Source: Winogradskya consettensis | Lineage (GTDB): Bacteria > Actinomycetota > Actinomycetes > Mycobacteriales > Micromonosporaceae | NCBI RefSeq assembly: GCF_018332715.1 | Contig: NZ_BOQP01000037.1 | Span: 1-37,428, forward strand | DNA: 37,428 nucleotides | Direction of reading: 5' to 3' | Part shown: piece by piece, positions 14,970 to 22,129 of the stretch | Layout of the letters: each line of letters starts with the position of its first letter | Numbering within the stretch: position 1 is the first letter of the stretch | Notes under the pieces: model-generated | Told to the model about the DNA's origin: nothing | Databases searched by the model: none | What the model saw: the letters and a program-made list of their open reading frames with translations, nothing else | Position numbers and translations under genes: made by a program

Positions 14970-16461
14970 CCGAATCGCCAGGGAGACGCTCGGGACGCTG
15001 GCGACGACGCTCGGATCGGGTGGGCAGGGGACCGTCTATCTGGTGCCGGGGGTGCCGCCGCGGGCGTACAAGGAATATGCGGCCCCGCACCTGGCGGAAC
15101 TCAACGAGCAGGCCCTGACCGGCATGGTCCATTTTCTCGCCGCGGCGCGGCCGCAGGACGCCGCCCTGGTGAGGGAGCGCGCCGCGTGGCCGTCGGCGGT
15201 GGTCGTGCGTGACGGCAGGGTCGTCGGTTTCACGATGCCCTGTGTCCCGCCGGGTTTTCAGGTCCGGATGCGGTTCCCGAGCGGCCATCGGATGAAGCTC
15301 GCCCAGATGCAGTTGCTGCTCAACGATGACGCCTTTCTCGCGGCTCGTGAGCTGGCCATCGACGACCGGCTCCGCCTGGAGATCCTGCGGGACGCAGCGG
15401 AGACCTTGGCGACGTTCCACCGCCTCGGAGTGGTGGTCGGCGACCTGTCACCCAACAACCTGTTCTTCAGCCTCGCCGGGCGCCCACGGTGCTTCTTCAT
15501 CGACTGCGACGCGATGCGGCTGCGGGGCGCGACGGTGCTCGCGCAGGCGGACACCCCGGACTGGGAGACGCCACCGCAGGAGCAACAGGCGACGACGGCA
15601 TCGGACGTCTACAAGTTCGGTCTGCTCTGCGCGCGGCTGTTCGCCGGCGACCAGAGCACCACCGACGCCACCGCCGTGCGCCGCGCCGGAATCGCCGTGC
15701 ACGCCCTCACCGTCCGGAGCCTCGCGGTCGGCCCGGCAGGTCGCCCACCCATGCAGGACTGGTGCCGGGCACTGGAAGCATTGCGGGTTCCCGCGCAGCC
15801 CGTGGTTCCTGCCGGCCCGGGACCGGCCGCCCGTGCCGCGCGGGCGGCGGGGCGCTGGACCGGGCGGCGGGTGCGCGGCATGCGGCCGGGCAAAATCATC
15901 CGGTACGCGCTGCTCCTCACCCTTCTCGCGTTCTGCGCACCGCAGGTGTCCTCCTGCGCCGGGTTCGTGCGGGCCGCGCTCGACACGATGCGCAGCAACA
16001 GCTCGGAGCAGACCGCCGCTGAGCAGGCGAACGGCTTCACGCAGTTGCTTGCCGGCTCGGGTCGTGACCGGGAGCGGGTGATCGCCGCGGTGAGCAACGT
16101 CAAGGAGTGCCGGAAGCTGTCGGCCGCCGCGTCCGATCTGCGTGCCGCGGCGACTGCTCGGGGTGCCGCTTTGGAACGCGCCGGGGCTCTGCAGGCCGGG
16201 TTGCTGCCCGGGGGTGCTGAGCTCAAGTCAGAGCTGGTGAGTGCGCTGGGCCATTCACAGGCCGCGGACGATGCGTACGCGCGGTGGGCGGCCAGGGCCG
16301 GCGACAGGGGCTGCGGGTCCGCCGTGATGAAGGGTGCTGACCGGGCCGAGGGGGACGCGGAGTCGAAGAAGGCGACCGCCGCGAAGAAGCGTGTCGCCGA
16401 GCTGTGGAACCCGATCGCCAAGCAGTACGGGTATCCGACCCGGACCTATCTGCAGATCTAG
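14959..16461 (+). CDS. Membrane-anchored Ser/Thr kinase-like protein (operon B)
   Basis: A 500-residue protein with a cytoplasmic kinase domain, one membrane span (about 313-335) and an outside region. The Gly-rich loop is LGSGGQGTVY (18-27) and the ATP lysine is K38 in YKEY. The catalytic loop reads VGDLSPNN (D162, N167) in place of HRDLKPEN, and the metal motif is DCD (D182) in place of DFG. The APE-like region includes TPDWETP, followed by SDVYKFG. All catalytic acids are present, so activity is plausible. The outer region is helical with two Cys (about 384 and 452) and ends with a WNPIAKQYG motif. The ATG overlaps the previous gene by 11 bases. It is a close relative of the kinase at 17149-18696. 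The stop shares CTAG with the opposing operon. Confidence 0.85.
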   Translation: MPADRIARETLGTLATTLGSGGQGTVYLVPGVPPRAYKEYAAPHLAELNEQALTGMVHFLAAARPQDAALVRERAAWPSAVVVRDGRVVGFTMPCVPPGFQVRMRFPSGHRMKLAQMQLLLNDDAFLAARELAIDDRLRLEILRDAAETLATFHRLGVVVGDLSPNNLFFSLAGRPRCFFIDCDAMRLRGATVLAQADTPDWETPPQEQQATTASDVYKFGLLCARLFAGDQSTTDATAVRRAGIAVHALTVRSLAVGPAGRPPMQDWCRALEALRVPAQPVVPAGPGPAARAARAAGRWTGRRVRGMRPGKIIRYALLLTLLAFCAPQVSSCAGFVRAALDTMRSNSSEQTAAEQANGFTQLLAGSGRDRERVIAAVSNVKECRKLSAAASDLRAAATARGAALERAGALQAGLLPGGAELKSELVSALGHSQAADDAYARWAARAGDRGCGSAVMKGADRAEGDAESKKATAAKKRVAELWNPIAKQYGYPTRTYLQI

Positions 16462-17144
16462 GCGTTGTTGCGGGCGATGGTGCGGAGCGCGTCCACCGAG
16501 TGCAGCAGCATCGTGCGGCGGCCCGTGACGATGATGTCGTCTGCTCGCCAGGACTCCAGGATGCGGCCGAGGGTGCGTTTCGAGGTGAGGATGAGGCCGG
16601 CCAGGTCCTCCTGGGACAACGGGAGGTCGATCAGGACGCCGCCACCGTCGACCTGCAGGCCGTAGCGTTTGGCGAGGTGGAGCAGGAGGGCGGCGAAGCG
16701 CTGCAGTACCGCCTCTGAGCCGGCTGCCGAGCGGTAGCGGTCCGCCTCGCGAAGGCGCATGGAGACGGTTCGGTGCAGGATCGCCGCGGCCCCGGGGTTA
16801 CGGCGCAGGAACGGGCCGAAGCGGTCGGCGGGTAGCAGCAGGCCCTCGACCGGGCTGAGCGCCGATACCGTGGCGGATCGGCGGCCGCCGTCGAGGCCGG
16901 CGAGCTCGCCCACGAGTTCGCCGGCGTCGCGCAGGCCGAGGATGGTCTGGTAGCCGTGGCGGCCGGTGGCGGAGACCTTCACGCAGCCGTCCATCACGAC
17001 GAAGGCGAAATCGGTCCGCTCGCCCTCGCGGATGACGACGGTCTCCGGTCGATAGTCGTTGCGGGTGCCCATCTCGCGGAGCTCGGCGCGGTGCTGGTCG
17101 GTCAGGGCGTACCAGAAGGGTTCTGCCGGGTGACCGGGTGTCAT
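16458..17144 (-). CDS. Crp/Fnr-family transcription regulator
   Basis: A 228-residue regulator. The N-terminal cNMP-binding beta-roll contains GELAGLDGGRRSA (79-91). E80, R89 and S90 correspond to the residues that hold ribose and cyclic phosphate in this fold, with the nine-residue Glu-Arg spacing seen in eukaryotic kinase cNMP domains. No Fnr-type cysteines are present. The C-terminal winged helix is LSQEDLAGLILTSKRTLGRIL, ending near the C terminus. I chose the ATG at 17144, four bases after the kinase stop; the open frame extends further upstream but there overlaps the kinase gene. It is the last gene of operon C and may read the product of the cyclase at its other end. Confidence 0.87.
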   Translation of the reverse strand: MTPGHPAEPFWYALTDQHRAELREMGTRNDYRPETVVIREGERTDFAFVVMDGCVKVSATGRHGYQTILGLRDAGELVGELAGLDGGRRSATVSALSPVEGLLLPADRFGPFLRRNPGAAAILHRTVSMRLREADRYRSAAGSEAVLQRFAALLLHLAKRYGLQVDGGGVLIDLPLSQEDLAGLILTSKRTLGRILESWRADDIIVTGRRTMLLHSVDALRTIARNNA

Positions 17145-17148
17145 CCGC

Positions 17149-18696
17149 TCAGCATGCCTGGTGCTGGGCTTCTCTGGCTCGCAGGATTCGGTAGCCCGCC
17201 GCGGCGGAACCGGTGAGCCGGTAGGTGATGGACCATTGGGTGCAGGTCTGCTCGGTGTCAGGTTTCGGGCCATAACCGGCCTCCTGTTCGCTGATGAACC
17301 GGACCGCGGCCAGGGTCTCGCCGCCGGCCGGGGCGACGGAGTCCACTGTGGCGTCGCGGTCGGTGGTGGTCGACATGGAGTCGATGAACGCGTTGCGCTG
17401 CTTGGTCGAGCCGGGGTCCACGACGCCTGCGGGGTCGTAGAAGGCCAGTGCGGCGGGCCAGTCCCGGCCGTTGATCGCGTCGAAGTACTGCGCGAACGTC
17501 TGTGCCACCGCCACGGCCTCCGGGTCGCCGGACACCGCGTCGTAGGAGACGATGCCGCTCACCGCTGCCGTGACCACGGGTTCCGGGGTGTACGTCGTTT
17601 CTGGAGTTGTAAAGAGCGTCGTCCCAGTCGTCTCCGTCGTTGGGGCGGCCGTCGGGAGTGCCGCCGGGCGCTCGTGGTCCTGGCCGACCAGTGCCACGGT
17701 GACGCCCACCGACGCGAGGATCACCAGCATGAACGCCATGGCGAGTTTGAGCCGGCGTCTCGGCGGCGCGGCAGGGGCCGGCGTGAGGACTGGAGCCGGA
17801 GCAGGGGGCACGGCGCGTACCGGGGCCCCTGTTGCCAGGCCCGGGGTCGCGGCCGCCCGCAGTGCCGGAAGCCAGTCGGCGGGGGCCGGCCGTTCCGCGG
17901 GGACCAGCGCCTGGCTGCGCTGCGCGAGCTCACCCAGATCCGGTGAGATCGCGGCCAGCGCCGCGGGGTCGCGGGCCGACTGGTCCCGGGCGAACAGCCG
18001 GATCGCCAGGAGGCCGAACTTGTACGCGTCCGAGGCCGGCGTGGCCAGCGGCTCCGGCGCCGGGACCTCCCAGTCCGGGGTCTCGGCCTGCACGAGCACC
18101 GAATCGCCGCGCAACCGCATGGCGTCGCAGTCGATGAAGAAGCACGCCGGTTCCTCGGCGAGGTGGAACAGCAGGTTGTTCGGCGACAGGTCCCCCACGA
18201 CGACCTCGAGCTCGTGGAAGCGGGCCAGGGTCTCGGCCAGCGACGCCAGCAGCAGCAACCGTTTGCGGTCGTCGACCGGGATCGCCATCTTGACCAGATA
18301 GTCGTCCGGGTTGAGCAGGAATTGCAGCCCCGCCGGCCGCCGCTGCCGGGCGCCGTCCCGCTGGGGGAGCAGCAGCTCGAAGTCGGCGGGAATGCGCCGC
18401 ATCAGGAAACCGCGGACCAGGCCGTCGTGCCATACCACCGCGGCCGGCCACGCCGCCTGATGGCAGAGCCAGCGCCCGTCCTCCGGCGCCAGCTCCTCCA
18501 CGAACGACACCATCCGGCTCAGCTGGGCGGCGTCGAGCCCGGTGATGACGTCGCCCTCGTACTCCTTGTAGACAGCGGGCCAGGTCTGGTTGATCCGGAC
18601 CGCGTCCGTCGCCCAGACCCGGCCCTGACCGCCCTTGCCGATCTCCTTCAGATCACGCAGTGCCGCCCGGTCCAGCCCCTCGACGGTGCTGGTCAT
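17149..18696 (-). CDS. Membrane-anchored Ser/Thr kinase-like protein with NTF2-like tail (operon C)
   Basis: A 515-residue protein. The kinase domain has the Gly loop IGKGGQGRVW (19-28), K44 in YKEY, VVVGDLSPNN (D169, N174), and FIDCDAMRL (D189). A Pro/Ala-rich linker leads to one membrane segment (about 316-338), a Thr-rich stalk, and an outside domain (about 395-515) with FAQYFDAINGRDWPAALAFY, typical of NTF2/SnoaL-like ligand pockets. The sensor side is thus different from the operon B kinase, although the cytoplasmic halves are near-copies. The ATG overlaps the phosphatase stop as ATGA. Next to PP2C and vWA genes it completes a TerY-P-type triad. Confidence 0.86.
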   Translation of the reverse strand: MTSTVEGLDRAALRDLKEIGKGGQGRVWATDAVRINQTWPAVYKEYEGDVITGLDAAQLSRMVSFVEELAPEDGRWLCHQAAWPAAVVWHDGLVRGFLMRRIPADFELLLPQRDGARQRRPAGLQFLLNPDDYLVKMAIPVDDRKRLLLLASLAETLARFHELEVVVGDLSPNNLLFHLAEEPACFFIDCDAMRLRGDSVLVQAETPDWEVPAPEPLATPASDAYKFGLLAIRLFARDQSARDPAALAAISPDLGELAQRSQALVPAERPAPADWLPALRAAATPGLATGAPVRAVPPAPAPVLTPAPAAPPRRRLKLAMAFMLVILASVGVTVALVGQDHERPAALPTAAPTTETTGTTLFTTPETTYTPEPVVTAAVSGIVSYDAVSGDPEAVAVAQTFAQYFDAINGRDWPAALAFYDPAGVVDPGSTKQRNAFIDSMSTTTDRDATVDSVAPAGGETLAAVRFISEQEAGYGPKPDTEQTCTQWSITYRLTGSAAAGYRILRAREAQHQAC

Positions 18697-19694
18697 CGCG
18701 GTTGCTCGGCGTCGTCCCGCGGCCAGATCGCCAGCAGGGTCCGGTCGTCGTCGAACGTCTCCCGGGAGAAGTCCAGGTCGTACGCGAACGACAGCGGGGG
18801 ACTCGGCCGGCGCAGCGCGGCGGCGAAGTAGGTGCCGACGTCGCCGCTGCCGTCACCGAGTGGATCACCGAAGCCGTCGGTGCCCACCAGCAGCACCCCG
18901 CCGGGATCCAATGGGCCGCCACGCGGGGTCACATGCGGCACCCGCGGCAGCGCCGTCACCGCCGAGCTGAAGACCTCGTCATCGGCGGAGAACTTCGCGT
19001 CGAGCAGGCACCTGTACGAACGGCCGTGCAGGATCCACGCGCTGCTGTCACCCACCTGGATCATCTTCGCCATCGGGCCGGAGCGGGTCGGCAGGACCAG
19101 CCCGGCGACCAGGGTCGTGGCGACCTCGCGCTCCGCCTCCTCCGGATCGAGCTCCGGGACGCCCAGCACGGCGCGGGCCTGCTCGATCAGCTGCCACGCG
19201 GTCTGGCGCACGACGTTCTGCCAGTCCACCGGCGTGCCCTGGGTCAGGTCGGCGAGGATCTGCGTGACCGCCGCGCGGCAGGCCGAGGTCGCCCCGATGT
19301 GCGAGTGGGGCGCCGCGGACACGCCGTCGGCGACCGCGAACACCACGGCACCGGTCGGCTGGTGATGGCTGACCGCGACGTCGTCCTGTCGTGGCGTACC
19401 CCGGAAGCGGTGGGTGTAGCCGCGCACCGACGCGACCCTGACCGTGAAATGGTCGGTCGACCAGCCGTCCGCGACCGAGTCCGGGCGGTAGGACGCGGAG
19501 TCCGCCGGTTTCGGTTCAAAATCGGTGATGGGTACGCCGATCTCGCGAGCCTCCCAGATCAGCTTGCGCGCCCGTCGTGGCGCGTGCACGCTCTCCGCCC
19601 GGTAGACGGTGCCGTTCGTGGCGGCGTGCCGGGCCTCGTCCGCGGACGGCCAGTCCTCGGCGGGAAACGGGTCGGCGGTCACCTCAGACCACAT
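18693..19694 (-). CDS. PP2C-family protein phosphatase
   Basis: A 333-residue phosphatase. Residues 1 to about 100 are a leader region. The PP2C core has RQDDVAV, VFAVADGVSAAP (first metal Asp in ADG), VGDSSAWIL, VGTDGFGDPLG (second metal Asp in TDG) and a final DDRTLLAIW carrying the third metal Asp. Those metal ligands make it look active. It probably reverses the neighbouring kinase. The start at ATG 19694 overlaps the end of the vWA gene by 11 bases; a GTG at 19682 would also work. The stop overlaps the kinase start as ATGA. Confidence 0.87.
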   Translation of the reverse strand: MWSEVTADPFPAEDWPSADEARHAATNGTVYRAESVHAPRRARKLIWEAREIGVPITDFEPKPADSASYRPDSVADGWSTDHFTVRVASVRGYTHRFRGTPRQDDVAVSHHQPTGAVVFAVADGVSAAPHSHIGATSACRAAVTQILADLTQGTPVDWQNVVRQTAWQLIEQARAVLGVPELDPEEAEREVATTLVAGLVLPTRSGPMAKMIQVGDSSAWILHGRSYRCLLDAKFSADDEVFSSAVTALPRVPHVTPRGGPLDPGGVLLVGTDGFGDPLGDGSGDVGTYFAAALRRPSPPLSFAYDLDFSRETFDDDRTLLAIWPRDDAEQPR

Positions 19695-20358
19695 CGATCG
19701 CCATGCGGAAACCGGCCGGCTGCTGCACGACGAGCTCCGGTTGCGCCGACCCGAGCGCACGGCCCGACTCGACGATGCTCTTCGTGAGCGCGGTGCAGAA
19801 CTGGGCGATCGCCGCGCCGAGGTCCACGCCGCCCATCGCGCCGAAGCCGTACTCCTGCTGCGTGGCGACCTGCACGATCGTGGCGGCCTCCACCTGCCCG
19901 ATGCCGCACGCGATGATGTTCGGCGCACCGGGCGTGCGGTTGCGATCGATGAGCAGCTCGTACGCGTCGAGCCAGCTCTCGTCGGTCGGCTGGCCGTCGC
20001 TGAGGAAGAACACGGCGGGGCGGTGCACGGCGTACCCCTCCGCTTTGAGGGCCTGCACGTCCTGGGGAATCCGCCGGTGCAGTGTCGTGAACGCCGCGTG
20101 GTAACTCGTGCGGCCGCGGGCGTAGAGGGCGGGCAGTTCGTTCTCGCGGCGCAGGTCCGCGAGCCGCAGCCGCTCGTGCACGTCGTCGGCGAAACCGAGG
20201 ATGGAGAACCGCACCTTCGCCGCCGCCATCGGCTCACCGAGCAGGGCCTCGTGCAGGGCGGCCAGCCCCCGGTTCAGATCCTGGATGTACGGGCCCATCG
20301 ACCCGGACTCGTCCGCCAGTACGTACACCGGCAGCAGATTGCCCCTGGTTCCGGTCAT
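19684..20358 (-). CDS. TerY-like von Willebrand A (vWA) protein
   Basis: A 224-residue soluble vWA domain protein. The metal ion-dependent adhesion site is complete: DESGS (D16, S18, S20), a Thr in GRTSYHAAF, and the Asp in LSDGQPTDESW. Stand-alone vWA proteins of this type beside PP2C and kinase genes form the TerY-P triad described in tellurium-resistance-related stress systems. The protein would bind a partner through the bound metal. It is 26 bases from the preceding gene and has a good AGAGAGG ribosome binding site; downstream it overlaps the phosphatase gene. Confidence 0.85.
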   Translation of the reverse strand: MTGTRGNLLPVYVLADESGSMGPYIQDLNRGLAALHEALLGEPMAAAKVRFSILGFADDVHERLRLADLRRENELPALYARGRTSYHAAFTTLHRRIPQDVQALKAEGYAVHRPAVFFLSDGQPTDESWLDAYELLIDRNRTPGAPNIIACGIGQVEAATIVQVATQQEYGFGAMGGVDLGAAIAQFCTALTKSIVESGRALGSAQPELVVQQPAGFRMAIDVV

Positions 20359-20383
20359 GTCAGCCTCTCTTTTTCGGGGTGCG

Positions 20384-22129
20384 TCAGACCAGTTCCCGGG
20401 CGAGCCGGAAACCGGAGGGCGGCCGGGGCGCGAGCTCGAGATCGGGGCGCCCCGCGATGAGGGCCCGGCCGGAGTCGAGGATCGTCTGGGCGAGCGACTC
20501 CCAGTACTGCCGGATGGCCTGGTGGACGTCGGTGTCGGGGGTCATGACGTAGCCGAGTTCGGGCTGCGTGGCGAGGGTCGAGATCAGCCGTGCGCTGGCG
20601 CTGCCGAAGCCGGTCGCCACGATGTGCGGGGCGTACCGGTGGGCGGCCGGGTCGATCAGCCGCCGGTGCGGGCTGGCCCAGGTGGTGTCGTCGCCCGGGT
20701 CGCTGCCGCTGAGCAGGTAGACCACCGGTCGCAGCACCTTCTGCTGCTGCTGTTTGAGCTCCTCGATGTCCGGGGTGATCTGGTCGAGCAGCATCTCGAA
20801 GGCACGCGCGTAATCGGCCGGGCCCCGGGCCGCGAACCAGGGCGATTCGCTGCCGGAGACCACGGCTTCCAGCCGGGTGCGGGTCGCGAGCTGGTCGGCG
20901 AAGCCGAGAACCGACAACCGGATCGCGGGGGAGACGTCGGCGGCCCGCAACAGCTTGTCGTGCAGGGCGTGCACGCCGTTGCTCAGATCGCTGATGTACG
21001 GCCCGACGCCCGCCGACTCGTCAACCATCAGGTACACGGGCTGGACGCCGTCGGAGGGCTGCCACACCTTGGTGACGGGGTCCTGCTCGTAGACGACCGC
21101 GGGTTCGGGCTTCGCCGGTTGCCCGGCCGGCCCGACCGCCGCCGGTGGGTCGGCGCGCGACAGGAGCGGGGGCTGCGTCCACGCCGTGCTCTGCACCGCG
21201 GCGGGCGGGGCGGCCAGCCCCATCTGGTGCATCAGCGACGGCAGGTGCGACTCGACGTCCCCGGCCTGGAGCAGGTTGTTCTCGACGAGGAAGCGGAATA
21301 GCTCGGCGGTCTGCGCGCTCTGGCCGTCCTGGCGTTCGAGCATCGCCTGCTCGTGGGCCATCAACAGGTTCAGCGCGTTCTCCGTGTCATGCGGGTTGCG
21401 GGCCAGGTGGAGCATCACCATCTGCCGAGCGGACATCTCCCCGCCACCGCCGAGCGCGGCCATCTCCGCCTGCGCCGCCTGGATCCGGCCGAGCTGCAGC
21501 ATCCGGTCGAGCTCGCCCTGCTGCAACGCCTGCTGGACGTTCACCGCGTGCTGCGCATGGTTCGTCTGCAGCGAGCGCCCGGCCTCCGCCTTCTGCCGCA
21601 GATACCGGTTGGCGGCCTCGTCGGGCAGCAGCCGGGGCAGGACCTCGGTGAGGGTGATGCCCTGCGGTAGCGCGACCTCGCCGTCGAACGCGTTGCGCAG
21701 TGCGATCTCCGCCTGGGTGGACTCCTCGATGTCGAACCCGCGGGTGATCACCCGGAACTTGTTGGCCAGGTGGCCGTACACGACCGGCAGCGGGTCACGG
21801 ATGTTGCGCCGGACGACCTCCGCCGGGTCGCTGACCCGGAACGTCACGTCCACGGTGGCGATGAAGAAGTAGAAGTCACCCCGCGAGGGCAGCGGGGTGC
21901 TGCGCAGCTCCGCGGTGCGACGGTGCTCGCTGAGGTCGACGTCGTAGCGGGTCCGGTACTGCGAGAATGCCTGCTCCGACCAGGTCAGCGGCCGCCCGTC
22001 GAAGTATGCGACCTGCCCGGACCCGGTCGAGTAGACCACGGCGACGTTCGGCAGCGTCCCCTTGCTGCGGTCGAAGATGCCCCGTTGCACGGGGGTGACA
22101 CTGAGGATGATGGAAAGGGGATGGGTCAC
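20384..22129 (-). CDS. Band-7 (SPFH)-like plus degenerate vWA fusion
   Basis: A 581-residue protein. The N-terminal 180 residues resemble a band-7/SPFH domain: an opening strand, then FYFFIATVDVTFRVSDPAE, and a helix region to about 190. A Gln/Ala-rich coiled segment (about 190-240) and a helical middle part follow, then a linker with Pro/Ala. The C-terminal 220 residues are a second vWA domain that aligns with the gene below, but its metal site is damaged: DESAG replaces DESGS and the Thr position is Ala. No membrane segment is obvious. It could form a ring scaffold carrying a metal-independent vWA. The GTG start overlaps the previous stop as GTGA. Confidence 0.7.
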   Translation of the reverse strand: MTHPLSIILSVTPVQRGIFDRSKGTLPNVAVVYSTGSGQVAYFDGRPLTWSEQAFSQYRTRYDVDLSEHRRTAELRSTPLPSRGDFYFFIATVDVTFRVSDPAEVVRRNIRDPLPVVYGHLANKFRVITRGFDIEESTQAEIALRNAFDGEVALPQGITLTEVLPRLLPDEAANRYLRQKAEAGRSLQTNHAQHAVNVQQALQQGELDRMLQLGRIQAAQAEMAALGGGGEMSARQMVMLHLARNPHDTENALNLLMAHEQAMLERQDGQSAQTAELFRFLVENNLLQAGDVESHLPSLMHQMGLAAPPAAVQSTAWTQPPLLSRADPPAAVGPAGQPAKPEPAVVYEQDPVTKVWQPSDGVQPVYLMVDESAGVGPYISDLSNGVHALHDKLLRAADVSPAIRLSVLGFADQLATRTRLEAVVSGSESPWFAARGPADYARAFEMLLDQITPDIEELKQQQQKVLRPVVYLLSGSDPGDDTTWASPHRRLIDPAAHRYAPHIVATGFGSASARLISTLATQPELGYVMTPDTDVHQAIRQYWESLAQTILDSGRALIAGRPDLELAPRPPSGFRLARELV

